Positions 11,136 to 22,788 of a DNA stretch of 64,000 nt are shown here, piece after piece (within the stretch, counting starts at the first letter, position 1; every line of letters starts with the position of its first letter). The DNA comes from Dichetophora obliterata (taxonomy: Eukaryota > Arthropoda > Insecta > Diptera > Sciomyzidae): assembly GCA_963920525.1 (NCBI GenBank), contig OY986437.1:30051063-30115062 (forward strand), given 5' to 3'. Under the pieces are notes generated by a model, which was not told the DNA's origin, ran no database searches, and saw only the letters and a list, made by a program, of their open reading frames with translations. Made by a program: the position numbers and the translations under genes.

Positions 11136-11149
11136 TAGATATCAAAACA

Positions 11150-11510
11150 GTGGGCGCAAAAGTGGGCGTGGTCAATTTTTCTTTCAGTAAACACTTAAAT
11201 TGGATTACTACGAACATTTGAAAAAAAAATTATCCAAATCGGTCCAGCCGTTTTCCGATTTTAGATAAATTTAAAAAAGTGGGCGCAAAAAAGGGCGTGG
11301 TCAATTTTTCTTTCCGACAAAACTTAAATTGGATTACTATGAACATTAAAAAAAAAATTATCCAAATCGGTCCAGCCGTTTTCCGATTTTAGATGAATCA
11401 AAAAAAGTGGGCGCAAAGTGGGCGTGGTCAATTTTTCTTTCCGTAAAAACCTAAGTTGGACTATTACGAACATTTTAAAAAAAAATTATCCAAATCGGTT
11501 CAGCCGTTCT
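11150..11510 (+). repeat. Tandem array, ~128-bp unit, 3 copies
   Basis: TGGGCGCAAA starts at 11151, 11280 and 11408. Each unit also has GGGCGTGGTCAATTTTTCTT, a TTGGATTACTA variant, a GAACATT...AAAAAATTATC stretch and CAAATCGGTCCAGCCGTT. The array lies directly right of the mariner and closes the composite repeat element with TTTATATAGATTC. Confidence 0.88.
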
Positions 11511-11764
11511 CAACTGATGCAATTACCAACGAACGACATTTGATTTTTATTTATATAGATTCAGAGCTGGTGGCAATGATTTTTGTATTTTCGAACTTGA
11601 GGTAAGGTGTCGAAAAAATGCAAATCTTTGTTATGATTATTAGCACTGTCGTTACCTCCTATGATTCTCAAATAAGAAACGACAATGAAAAAAGTTAGAA
11701 ATGAAAAAAGCTAGCAACATTTTTTAGAAATTAAAATTTTTGTTGGTTTTGTTTTTCGCATTGA

Positions 11765-11947
11765 AACTTAGTACCATGAACGCCAGTTTCACTACTTCAA
11801 ATAGAACGAATTTAATTTCCTCCCAATCCCAAAAATGAAATTCGTAGTTTGCAAAAATAAAGAATTTAACTTTTTTCGGATCAAAAGTATTGGTTTGACT
11901 CTTCGCTAAGTTAGCGTCGGATTGACGAATCTATCTTCACGCACTTA
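11765..11947 (+). repeat. Dispersed repeat, copy 1
   Basis: The segment ends with AAAAGTATTGGTTTGACTCT and a following TTCGCTAAGTTAGCGTCGGA...CTTCACGCAC stretch, closely matched at about 17140-17205 and more loosely at 25225-25345. Upstream are runs of 'aattcgta.tttgcaaa.ataa.gaatttaa'. The block ends exactly where the next MITE inserted. No protein is encoded. Confidence 0.6.
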
Positions 11948-12185
11948 GGGCCAATTTTTCAGTGCGAGTTTAAACTCTAGTCAAATTAAACCGAGCTTAA
12001 CTCACTAAAATTTGACATTTAAACTCGGTTTAGGCAAAAAAGAAACACATTCTTGATAATTTAAGTCAATTTAACTTCAACGAATGCTAAAATATCTAGT
12101 TAAACCGAGTTTAATGGTCTAATTTTGGTGAGTTAACCTCAGTTTAATCTGACTAGAGTTTAAACTCGCACTGAAAAATTGGCCC
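11948..12185. mobile_element. Palindromic MITE with TTA target duplication
   Basis: The ends GGGCCAATTTTTCAGTGCGA and its complement are perfect over about 35 bp (through GTTTAAACTCTAGTC). Most of the 238 bp is self-complementary, with inner GTTTAA/TTAAAC motifs. TTA flanks both ends (11945-11947 and 12186-12188). A 3-bp TWA duplication fits the PIF/Harbinger superfamily; with no transposase the assignment is inferential. It inserted into the dispersed repeat. Confidence 0.9.
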
Positions 12186-12235
12186 TTAATGCTATACTAG
12201 TTATATGAAAGGCAGTCAAAAATTCAATTTTTACT

Positions 12236-14990
12236 TGTTTTTATTTTTACAGCAAAAACAACTTTTGAGTCAGTTTTTGACTAAAAAGTCAATATTTTGG
12301 AGCTTTTTTGAAAAAAAGATAAAAAATATATACACTGACTTAACGGTAAAGTTCATACTATCAGTTAAGTGCTTTTATTGAACTTTTGAACAAAAAAATT
12401 TTAATGAAATATATTAATGGACAGCGGAGATATTTGCATCGAAAGACCAAACTTTGATTTTCATGTCGTTTTTTTCTCATTCTTAGGTAATGATGTTTTA
12501 TGAAAAAGTCGTTGTACTGAAAATTTCTACAAATTTAAATATATGTGAGTGTTTTTGATGTCAAAATGACAAAAAATTTTTAAAATTAAATACACAAAAA
12601 ACTCCGATCGAAAAAAGTACTATAATAACAAAATTACCGTTAGTTGGAAAATTTTGGAGGGGCGTGGCATGAACTAAAGAGGTAACGTTTTAAGTAAGGA
12701 TGCACTTAATATGTCTACCTAGTTTGAGCGAAATCCGTTGAGCCGTTTAGATTTCTGTAAAGGCCAAACAAACAGCAAATGAGTTTTATTACTTAGATAG
12801 TCAATGATATGAAAAAATAGATTTTAAGCCATTACTTTTGATTGGAAAGAGATATTGGGGTCATTTTTTCACATAAATTATTTTTGAGACTTGACTTTTA
12901 CCCTTGTACCCTTGTTGTTTTGATGACAAATACAGTAAAATCATTTTTGCGCTCAACTGGAAGAATTTTTTCAAATAAATGCTATGTAATTTGAAAGGTA
13001 GTCGCGTCCGGATGTGCAATTTTCTATTAATTTCATTTTTAAACCAAAACCAATTTTTGAGTAATTTTTTGAGTGAAAAGTCAATATTTTGGAACTTTTT
13101 GGACATAATTATAAAACATAGTTACACTGACTTAACGGTACAGTTCATACTATTTCATTTAAGTGCTTTTATTGAACTTTTGAACAAAAAAATTTTAATG
13201 AAATATATTAATGAACAGCGGAGATATTTGCATCGAAAGACCAAACTTTGATTTTCATGTCGTTTTTTCTCATTCTTAGGTAACGATGTTTTATGAAAAA
13301 GTCGTTTTACTAATAATTTCTACAATTTTGAATATATGTGAGTGTTTTTGATGTCAAAATAACAAACAATTTTCAAAATTAAATAAACAAAAAACTCCGA
13401 TCGAAAAAAGTACTATAACAAAATTACCGTTAGTTGAAAAATTTCGGAGGGGCGTGGCAAGAACTAAAGAGGTAACGTTTTAAGTTAGGATGCACTTAAT
13501 ATATCTACCTAGTTTGAGCGAAATCCGTTGAGCCGTTTAGATTTCTGTAAAGGCCAAACAAACAGCAAATGAGTTTTATTACTTAGATAGTCAATGATAT
13601 GAAAAAATAGATTTTAAGCCATTACTTTTGATTGGAAAGAGATATTGGGGTAATTTTTTCACATAAATTATTTTTGAGACTTGACTTTTTGTAAAAAATA
13701 TAAAAACAACATTTTGGAAAAGATAAATTTCGCGAAAAAAGCAAAAGGGGTACCCTTGTTGTTTTGATGACAAATACAGTAAAATCATTTTTGCGCTCAA
13801 CTGGAAGAATTTTATCAAATAAATGCTATGTAATTTGAAAGGTAGCCCGGATGTGCAATTTTATTTAATTTCATTTTTAAACCAAAATCAATTTTTGAGT
13901 AATTTTTTGAGTGAAAAGTCAATATTTTGGAGCTTTTTTGACATAATTATAAAACATAGTTACACTGACTTAACGGTACAGTTCAACCTATTTTTCTAAA
14001 GTGATTTTATTGAACTTTTGAATAAAAAAAAATTTTATGAAATATATTAATGGACAGCGGAGATATTTGCATCGAAAGACCAAACTTTGATTTTCATGTC
14101 GTTTTTTTTCTCATTCTTAGGTAACGGTGTTTTATGAAAAAGTCGTTGTACTGAAAATTTCTACAATTTTCAATATATGTGAGTGTTTTTGATGTCAAAA
14201 TAGCAAAAAATTTTTAAAATTAAATACACAAAAAACTTCGATAAAAAAGTATTATAATTACAAAATTACCGTTAGTTTAAAAATTTCGGAGGGGGCGTGG
14301 CAAGAACTAAAGAGGTAACGTTTTAAGTTAGGATGCACTAACAGCCCTATTCTGGTTGTTAGCTTAACAAGAAATAGTTAAGGAGCTCTTGTTAAGCTGC
14401 TTGTTATGTTATGTAAATGTTGGTATTCTTAAAAATCATTAACAACATAAAAGCTTGAAAAGCTTTTAAAGTTCACCATGCATGGTGAAAATCGATATGC
14501 CTATTGAAAGAAGAGATGCGCTATATAAACAGATGCTTCGAGTGCAGCTTGTGACTTTGCAAGCGCTTGAAAAATTTGCCACGGCTACTGAAAGATTTCA
14601 TTATCAACACTTAAAATAAGTAAAAAATTCTTCCATTTTTCAGTTTAATGTATTTAAACTCAATATTATATTATAATTTGTATTTTTTTATTATTTTCAC
14701 AACAATTTTCTATCTAAGTACATACATTTCATTCGTTGTTAAGACTCTTTTTGTTATTAACAAAATTGTAAGGAAAAGAGCTTTTAAATTTGCAGCAGAA
14801 TACGAAACCTTAACAAATTGTTAATATTAACTATTTTGTTAATATGGTGAGCTTAGTTAAGCTGCCAGAATAGGGCTGTAAATATGTATACCTAGTTTGA
14901 GCAAAATCCGTTGATCCGTTTAGATTTGTATAAAGGCCAAACAAACAAACAAGCAAACAGCAAATTAGTTTTATTACTATAGATATTTAA
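12236..14990 (+). repeat. Large tandem repeat, ~790-bp unit, 3+ copies
   Basis: TCAATGATATGAAAAAATAG starts at 12801 and 13591, a period of 790 bp, and the other landmarks (TGACTTAACGGTA, ACAGCGGAGATATTTGCATC, GGAGGGGCGTGGCA, GAAATCCGTTGAGCCGTTTA) repeat in register. The first unit is 5'-incomplete and the third is interrupted by a MITE. Each unit ends AATGAGTTTTATTACTTAGA. Single copies occur at 5.7, 20.3 and 22.1 kb, so this is a dispersed element that also amplified in tandem. No ORF or known family recognised. Confidence 0.9.
14341..14879. mobile_element. MITE splitting the third 790-bp unit
   Basis: The ends are a perfect 15-bp inverted repeat ACAGCCCTATTCTGG, with partly conserved inner sequence (AGCTTAAC / GTTAAGCT). 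The flanks rejoin the tandem unit precisely: ..GGATGCACT before and AATATGTATACC after, against GGATGCACTTAATATGTCTACC in intact units. The duplication is TA or TAA; one base is ambiguous. The 539-bp interior contains a CACCATGCATGGTG palindrome but no transposase. Confidence 0.88.
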
Positions 14991-15099
14991 TAGGCATAGG
15001 AAAACAGTTCGTTACCATTTTCTTCCGTGTTTCTCAACTCATTTGGATAAATTTTTTTTCAAATGAAGAAGTAGTGCACAAAATACTTTTTGTGATCTT

Positions 15100-16715
15100 T
15101 GAACAAACATTTCATGCTATCTCTCTTACGGATGGATACCCTACAATAAGCATTTTTTGCATGTAACATGTGCGAATATATATTGGGATTGTGAAATTTC
15201 TTACAAACAGTAAATTTTGAAAAATTTATTTTGACATCAAAATTATGACGATATCTCGAAAACTGTAGCTTTTCTCAGTACAACGTAGTTTTATATGAAA
15301 AGTCATTGGTTGAGAAAAATAACGGTATACGAAAGCTTCTTTTTTTTAATGTTTTTCACGGATAGTATATTAAAAAATTTCCCGTTACTATGACTTAAAA
15401 ATTATTGCGATATCTCCAAAATTGTAGATTTTCTCAGTACAATGCATTTCCTTGAAGCAAGGTCATCGCCTTAGAATGAGAAAAAAACAATTGAAATTTC
15501 AAGTTTTGATTTTGCAAGCCAAAATCTCAGCCATTTTCCAATCGATTTTCATCAAATTTTCTTTGTCTAAAAGTTCAATTAAATGACTCTGAAGAAATAA
15601 GAAAATATTTACCGTTACCTCACCAATTCAATGTCTTATATTGTTTTCAAACAACCTCTAAAATATTTAATTTTTGCTCAAAAAGTAGGTCGAAAGTTGT
15701 TTTTGTTGTAAATTTTTTTTAATTTTCTTTTTCCCACACTCTTTTATATGACAAATCATTTTTCTGCAAAAATAGTTTAATTTTGACACATAATTTAATA
15801 AACAGTTTCTATCATCGAAAATCATGAACTTCCCCCTATGATTTTTTTAATAAAAATTAATTTTTTCAAAATGTTTTTATATTACAACTAGCACGCCACT
15901 GTTGTCCCCGGCTTCGACACGGACGGTTTTTTATTAATCGCCTTAAAACAGTGGTTCCCAAACACATACTGCTACAATTTTCGTATTTTGTGCTTATGTG
16001 AGTAGCTCTCTCGCTTTCTGCACTGACAGCAATTGTTGTGCTGGTATTAAGCAATTTTCTTAAAAAAAATTAAGCATTTTACCAAATAATAGATTTGTCA
16101 TATAAATGAGTGTGGGAAAAGAATATTTAAAAAAAACTTACAACAAAAACCACTTTTGACCTACTTTTTGAGCAAAATTAAATATTTTAGAGGATGATTG
16201 ACAACAATATAAAACATTGACTGACTTACTGAGGTAACGGTAAATATTTTCTTATTTCTTCAGAGTCATTTAATTGAACTTTTAGACAAAGAAGATTTGA
16301 TGAAAATCGATTGGAAAATGGTTGAGATATTTGCTTGCAAAATCAAAACTTGAAATTTCAATTGTTTTTTTCTCATTCTGAGGCAATGCCTTGCTTCAAG
16401 GAAATGCATTGTACTGAGAAAACGTACAATTTTTGAGATATCACAATAATTTTGAGGTCATAATAGCGGGAAATTTTTTAATACACTATCCGCGAAAAAT
16501 ATTACCAAAAAAGCTTTCGTGTATCGTTATTTTTCTCAACCAAAAGCTACAGTTTTCGAGAAATCGTCATAGCTAATTTTGATGCCAAAATAACGGGAAT
16601 TTTTCAAAATTTACTGTTTGTAAGAAATTTCACAACCCCAATATATATTCGCACATATAACATAAAAAAATGCTTATTGTAGGGTATCCGTAAGAGATAG
16701 CGAGAAATGTTTGGC
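15100..16715. repeat. Large imperfect inverted repeat, ~650-bp arms
   Basis: The left arm (about 15105-15790) is the inverse complement of the right arm (about 16070-16715). Matching landmarks include ATTGGGATTGTGAAATTTCT / AGAAATTTCACAACCCCAAT, GGGTATCC near the outer ends, TTAATTGAACTTTTAGACAA and CATATAAATGAGTGTGGGAA near the inner ends. The ~280-bp spacer is unpaired. The arms are a diverged branch of the 790-bp family (shared 'ttgaacttt', 'gagatatttgc', 'tttctcattct..gg' phrases). Transcripts would form a long hairpin. Confidence 0.8.
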
Positions 16716-16974
16716 ATATTTTTTGTACATCTCAGCAATGTCTAAAATTTCCTCTTACACCGTCTTTTTTCATCTCTTATAGGTTAGGTTCAATGTTAGG
16801 TTCAAAATGCTAAGATTCCATGCAAAAATTCTCAAAATCTGTCTTGACAATGTTTTTGTTATGCATATCATTGAACAGGTAACAGCACCTTTCCAACGAT
16901 ATATGGCTTATAAGTGCACAATTAAGACTCTGGTCAAAAACATTTTTTAAAAAGTGCATTAATTGACTTAAATT

Positions 16975-17205
16975 CATACCAAGAGTTAAATTCGTTCTAT
17001 GCAATAGTACGAAATTAAAATTCTTGCCAAAAGCTAAATTCGATTCAAAAGTTAAACTCGTACTTTGCAAATATAACGAATTTGATTTCCTCCCAAAAGT
17101 TAAATTTGTACTTGCAAAAAGAACGCATTTAATTTCCTTCCAAAAGTATTGGTTTGAGTCTTCGCTAAGTAAGCGTCGAATTGACGAATTTATCTTCACG
17201 CACTT
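16975..17205 (+). repeat. Dispersed repeat, copy 2
   Basis: Short direct repeats of the type AAAAGTTAAATTTGTACTT occur about four times, followed by AAAAGTATTGGTTTGAGTCT and a TTCGCTAAGTAAGCGTC...CTTCACGCAC ending, as in copies at 11.8 and 25.2 kb. An open frame on the minus strand through here is only a translation of these repeats. Confidence 0.6.
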
Positions 17206-17218
17206 GAACAAAACAATA

Positions 17219-18159
17219 AGGCAATTCACAATCTTGTACATTTGAGATTGCAAATTTGTGTATTTGAGATTGCAAATTTGTGCAATTGTAAAAATTTGCC
17301 ACCAATTGTGAACGGTCTTTTCCGGTTTACTTTGCAACACTTGTTGCAAAATATAAAATTCTTAGCTGATTGATGAGAAGCAAAATTATTTAATTGGAAA
17401 TTATGCTTAAACAAATTCAATGTCGCAAAAAAGCTTGAAGGCTTTCTTAATTTTCCATATCATTTCTTTTCCAGTTTTTTTTTTTTAACTATCAGCTGTG
17501 CATTTCAGTATTGCACAATTATAGTAAATATAAACTATGGGTTTTTAGTGTTGCTTATTTGCAATAGCGTAGTAAATGCATCCCTGTATATTTTGTTAGT
17601 GTAGAGTAAAAATATACTCTACCATTTTGCAAATGCTGTGATGCAAGATCATTTGCACAGTATTGTGAACAGCCCCAATATTTTTGTTATTGCACTGAAT
17701 ACACAAAATGCCGCTATTTTTATATTAGTGGAGTTCACGATCTAGTGCAAATGGTCTTGCATGAGTGCATTTGCAAAATATTATTGCATATATTTGCACT
17801 ACACTAACAAAATACACAGATTTGCACTTGCTACATTCTTGCAGCAATGCAACACTAAAAACCTGTAGCTTACAAATGCTACGCCTGTGCAACACTGGAT
17901 TGCAAGCTCAATCGAACAATCAGCTGATGGCCGGAAAGTGTAGATAAATTAATTTTGTGTGAGAAACCAAAATAGTCTATTATTGCCTTTTTTTCACTTT
18001 GTCTCGGCATAATATTGCAGATTTATATAAATCAGCTGTGTATTAATTTTGCCAGAAGTGTTGCAGAGTAATCCAAAAAGAGCTGTTCACAATTGATTGC
18101 AAATGTTTGCAATTGCATAATTTTGCAATCTGGTGCAAATAAGATCGTGAACTGCCCTA
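17219..18159. mobile_element. Nested foldback element
   Basis: The outer ends pair (left AGGCAATTCACAATCTT, right complement of AGGGCAGTTCACGATCTT), with arms of about 130-150 bp including TTTGCAATCAATTGTGAAC / CACCAATTGTGAACGG and CAACACTT. Inside, a second inverted repeat (about 17535-17690 with 17725-17880) pairs GGTTTTTAGTGTTGC, TATTTTGTTAGTGTAG and ATGCAAGATCATTTGCAC with their complements. Both layers share the 'ttgcaaatg' vocabulary and TTCAC..ATC ends, so a related MITE probably inserted into another. Non-coding. Confidence 0.78.
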
Positions 18160-20240
18160 ATGTTACTTCTACCGTTCCGTGCAAAAAGGGCACATACAGA
18201 GTTGCACATTTTTTAATATTAATAAGTTTGTTTAGGAGACATCAACTCAATATTCTGAGGGGACATAAATGAGGAACTGTTTTTTTTCCATAACGTAAAG
18301 GCACCGAATACCAACCGCTTATCAGCATGCGTAAAAATCCCGTTACCGACCAAGTGGTCGGAGTATGGAACGTAAGAAATGTTTACGTAACCACATTCCG
18401 ACCACCAACCTATTTACCTCATAAAACTTTTAAATTTATTTAAAAAGTAGTTATTATTTCGTAAGTATTATTACAATTTATATATGCATACAGAAAAATA
18501 TTAAAATAATTACCGCTCAGTTTATTTCCGCAAACAATTCGATAAATTTGAGACTCCTTTTTTATCTTTTTTTACTCTCGCGAAACCGAAACTATTTTTT
18601 GCCAGATTAGGTATCAATATTGAAGGAATGAAATGCATTCACTTTCGCCAATTTACGTGGGAAATTGAAAGATCTATATGCAGTTTTTTTACAGCGGACG
18701 CATACATGAACCCGGGCGGAGACCGGTGCCGTTGTGTTAGAGCCGTTTTATTCAATAAAGGGCACATCTCTTCTTGTGCCCTTACTGCATCCACCTCCTC
18801 AATTGATCTTTTCTGAATTTCAGTCGATCTTTTCAGAATTACTATTGGAAATGTTTTAGTTATTTCGATTGTATTTAATTTGCTGGAAAAAATTAATAAA
18901 TGTCATTTAGTTTTTATAAATCAATCTCGATATGGCAGAGATTTGTAATATTTTAAACATGCACCAAGTATAAACTGGTTTCTGAGTCTTATACCGTGTT
19001 GTTATTAATAGAGAATTCCATAGATTCAACGAATTTCTATTATGACCCATCTAATTTAATAGATAATCTCAGTGGAGCCTATTTGTTTAAGACACTTTGA
19101 TCTTCCTGGTTACTCCCAAGCTCTACCCTGATTTTAAATAGTTTCCCGATAAAACCAGTTGAAACTTTGTTGAGGCTATTACTTACGAGTATAATAACAA
19201 AAAACGAAATTCAATTATTTTATTCAGCTAAGCCAACATTTTGTTAAAATGTTATTTCTTTCTTTTCTACACAAAATTATTAGGGAAGTAACTATAATTT
19301 TATTTGTTTGCTAAGATTGTTACAATAATCTCAAGACATCATTTTTTTTTATTTTAAAATACGCCTATTTTAGACTCAATAATGCATTCGAGCAATGATA
19401 TGTCAAATGAATTACACATTTTGTATACAAACATTTCTACAATTCACAATCCTAACAACGACTTCCTGTAATATCAACAAAAAAAATAATTTTTACAACA
19501 CCTTACTTCTTCCTTCTTTCGCTTTTGAATACAATAAAAGAAATAAATTTACACAAACTTGTTTTGAATTGGAAGCAAGGATGTCGTAACCGAATCTTAA
19601 GATGAAACTGCGCTCGCTCTGGTTCAGGTTACGGTTCAAAAACATAAAATTTCATTAAACAGTTTTTGCTGCTCTCTTAATTTTTTGCATTTTTCCTTTT
19701 CTTCCTAACAATTATTATTTATTCTTTTACTCCTTTGCGCTAACAGCACAGGGAAACAGTACAAAAATCAACCTCCAGAAGTCTACCTTTGCTCCCTGTT
19801 ATTCCTCAAATTTTATTTTTTATTTTTATTTCTTGTTTGCGCATCCCTTCCCTTGCTGAGCCTTTTTTAACATACAACAATTTAATAAAGACTCTGGATG
19901 ACTGACTGACTGACTGGCTGGCTGGTTGGTTGGATGGCAGAACCTGTACCTGCTGCACCTCTACTGATTGCTGTGAGTGAACGGGCGTGCAACTCTTCCA
20001 CTTGAATGCCGAAGGTGCCAAAAGCTGAGCGGTAGCCTCTTCCTGAATTTTTTTTTTTGTTTTAATTCTTGTTTCTTGATGTGCCTCTGTAACTTGTTTG
20101 TATTACTGTTCGAGTTAATGCAATAGTGTTGCCACTCTATGGTAAAATTTATTGTAAAAATTATATGCAGATCTAATTAATTTTTTTTTTTAAATATTAA
20201 GAAGTATCTACATAATTCTTTTCTTTTTTAATTCAGTTTT
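18160..20240. other. Gene-free stretch with a small simple repeat
   Basis: No convincing gene is visible. A TGAC/TGGC/TGGT tetranucleotide tract lies at about 19897-19937. A short palindrome ACCGACCAAGTGGTCGG sits near 18346-18362. The mixed-composition region near 18.6-18.8 and 19.8-20.1 kb could be non-coding exon or unique intergenic DNA, but nothing in the sequence decides it. Confidence 0.5.
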
Positions 20241-20254
20241 TTTTTAATGTAATA

Positions 20255-21250
20255 AAACTAATTTTCTGTTTGGCCTTTATACATATCTAAACGGCTCAAC
20301 GGATTTTGCTCAAACTAGGTATACATATTAAGTGCATTCCAACTTAAAATGTCACATACTTAGTTTTTGCCACGCCCCCTTTGAAATTTTTAAACTAACG
20401 GTAATTTTGTTATTATAATACTTTTTGTTATGTTCGTAAAAGAAAAACTAGTCTCGTCTAGTCTATGTTCGAAATCAGAATCGCTTTTTTATTGAAAAAT
20501 CATAAAATCTTTTTAATATTACAAACAAAGTGAACTGCCATTAAGATTTATTTTTCAAGTACAAAAATAAACTAAGTGTGTCTGCAACACTTTTTACTAT
20601 CGGAGTTTTTTGTGTATTTAATTTTAAAAAATTTCTGTTATTTTCATATCAAGAACATTCACATATAATCAAAATTGTATAAATTATCAGTACAGCGCCT
20701 TTTTCATAAAACATCGTTACCTAAGAATGAGAAAAAAACGACATGAAAATCAAAGTTTGGTCTTTCGATGCAAATATCTCCGCCGTCCATTAATATATTT
20801 CATTCAAATTTTTTTTGTTCAAAAGTTCAATAAAATCACTTCACAAAAATAGGTTGAACTGTACCGTTACGTCAGTGAACCTATGATTTATAATCATGTC
20901 AAAAAAGATCAAAAATATTGACTTTTTACTCAAAAAATTACTCAAAAATTGTTTTTGTTGTAAACATTAAATCAATAAAAATTGCAAATCTGGCTACCTT
21001 TCATATGACATAGCATTTATTTGCAAAAATTCTTCCAGCTAAGCGCAAAAATTATTTTACTGTTTTTGTCATCAAAACAACAAGGGTTTGATTTTTCGCG
21101 AAAATTATTTTTCCAAAATGTTGTTTTTATATTTTTTTCAAAAAAGTCAAGTCTCAAAAATAATTTATGTCAAAAAATTACCCCAATATCTCTTTCCAAT
21201 CAAAAATTATGGCTAAAAATCTATTTTTTCATACCAGACTATTAATAAAA
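20255..21250 (-). repeat. Inverted single copy of the 790-bp family
   Basis: Read on the minus strand it contains the family landmarks in order, ending TTTAGATATGTATAAAGGCC near 20270-20290 and starting at the TATGAAAAAATAGATTTTTA phrase near 21220-21235. Landmarks include AGCGGAGATATTTGCATCGA (with one change), TTCATGTCGTTTTTTTCTCA and AAAACAACAAGGG. It carries an extra ~170 bp of unrelated sequence near 20430-20600. Confidence 0.85.
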
Positions 21251-21259
21251 CTTAGTTTT

Positions 21260-22115
21260 GTGTTAAAATTCTCTATGTAATTTGAACGTCCCCATTTATC
21301 TCTAAGAATGCAGTTGTGTGTCTAGAGTAATTACGAACATTTTGGTTTATATAAAATCTTCCTTATAGTAATCTACTTAGTGTTTTGCCTCCCCACCCCC
21401 TCTCCTGTTAAATTTGTTTTGTTGTGGTGGCTCTATTTTTTCTCACTATTGTGTCATTGTTGTCACTCAGTTCTTTATTAATAGTACTTTAAATGTTGTT
21501 TATATATCATCATTTCATCGAAAAGATGACTGAGAATAGGAATGCTGTAAAAGTTAATATTTTCATGTAATCAGTTTCAGCTATATGGCGATATAATAAA
21601 ACATATGCGCATCTGGTCAGCACAATTGTTTCATTGGTTTTGATCTGTGCTTTAATTTTACAGATAGATGGCGCCGCATTTGTAAGTACTGTGAGTACAA
21701 ACTATACACCTTGCGGTGAATAGCCGAATGATGTCTACCAAAAGTTTCTCCAAATTTAACCCCACACGTTTGGGATTACAGTCATATGGCGCTATTTTCT
21801 GCTTACAGAAGAATTACTGAGGTTCTTATGTAGCTAGCAGATAAGTTTTGTGAAATTTTTTGGGAAAATGCTATTGCTACCAAACTTTTAAAATGTCAAA
21901 TAATGCAGTACTGCCAGTTTTTTCAGTCACAGCGTCATCTAGCCGTCAATAACGGCTAAGTGTTATCTACTTTTAAAGTTGCGCTTTCAACACTTAAAAA
22001 CATAGAATTGGATCAATTTAAATGTCCAGCTCACTTGCTGGATTTTTTATTGTTTTTGCTTTGCTTGCAAATGCGATCATATGATCCTGATCTCCCATGA
22101 AAAAAACGCAGCTTA
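21260..22115. other. Stretch with nothing recognised
   Basis: No coding similarity, no clear repeat boundary and no RNA gene were seen. The sequence is AT-rich and stops occur frequently in all frames. Confidence 0.5.
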
Positions 22116-22119
22116 TGTA

Positions 22120-22300
22120 AATTTTAGTACAATCATTTTTAGTACAACGAATTTTTCATAAAACATTGATAGCTAATAATGAGAAAAAAATTATATGAAA
22201 ATCAAAGTTTTTACTTTTAATGCCAATATCTCCGCTGTTTTTAATATATTTCATTAAAAAATTTTTTTGTTAATAAGTTCAATATATTTTTTAATATAAA
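22120..22300 (-). repeat. Fragment of the 790-bp family
   Basis: On the minus strand this shows TTAATGAAATATATTAAAAA, CAGCGGAGATATTGGCATTA and ATTTTCATATAATTTTTTTC, matching the middle of the repeat unit with appreciable divergence. Both ends of the unit are missing. Confidence 0.65.
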
Positions 22301-22434
22301 TCTTTGTTTAGATGTTAAAATGTCCATATCTCAAGGACGCATTGAGTCCCACCATAATTTTTATATTGTAGAAAATTTAATTTTGCTAGCTTTAAGATTA
22401 AGTAAATATAAAAATTATTTTTAATTTTAATTTG

Positions 22435-22788
22435 CAGCATGTATGTCAGCTGCAATATATTGTCATATGCTGCATATGTTGTCAATAAGTTTTTGAGTTG
22501 TAATTTTCAATTAAATATTTGTTCCTTTTGCTCCAATGCACACATTCTTACGTCTGTCATTGGTTTTTTTCCGGCTTCTAATATGAAATTAATTAACTTT
22601 CGCAAAACGAAAACAGCTGATTGATTATATAAGCTTGCCACCACGATTGCTCACTTAAATCGAAGAGTAAATATATCTGGTTTGTGCAAAGGCTTCTCCA
22701 TACAAATTTGACATTTCATTTATAAGGCTGATAAATTTATACATTTTATACTATTTATAAGGGTATTGCCCATTTGCATGAATACCCT
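22435..22788. mobile_element. Partial copy of a TA-target MITE family
   Basis: This is about 350 bp closely matching the MITE at 45201-45650: shared AATTTTCAATTAAATATTTG, GCTGATTGATTATATAAGCT, AAATATATCTGGTTTGTGCA and the right terminus CATTTGCATGAATACCCT followed by TA. The left ~90 bp and left terminal repeat are absent, so it is truncated. The internal match to the second copy is high, giving a useful family consensus. Confidence 0.85.

Larger units (their letters stand above)
8001..11562. repeat. Composite repeat element with internal tandem arrays
   Basis: The unit starts TACTAGCTGAAACCCGGCGC and ends near TTTATATAGAT. A second, shorter element at 29666-30179 has the same start phrase and the same end phrase. 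Inside are a ~141-bp tandem array, unique sequence with repeated 'aaatcgg.c.agccgt' phrases, a mariner insertion, and a ~128-bp tandem array. The junction sequence around the mariner (TTTTATATATAGATATC) also resembles the end phrase, so this may be two adjacent elements. No protein-coding capacity is visible and the superfamily is not recognised. Confidence 0.6.

Noticed and set aside
12861..13818. Small open frames repeated in the tandem units
   Set aside because: They recur only because the DNA unit repeats, and their sequences are not conserved in reading frame between units.
16810..17349. 179-residue open frame on the minus strand
   Set aside because: It translates short direct repeats (repeated LTFxxxLxFG-like segments) of the dispersed repeat and runs into the foldback element.
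22439..22624. Short open frame shared with 45287-45487
   Set aside because: Both lie in copies of the same MITE; differences between copies do not favour silent sites by eye, so a peptide is not supported.
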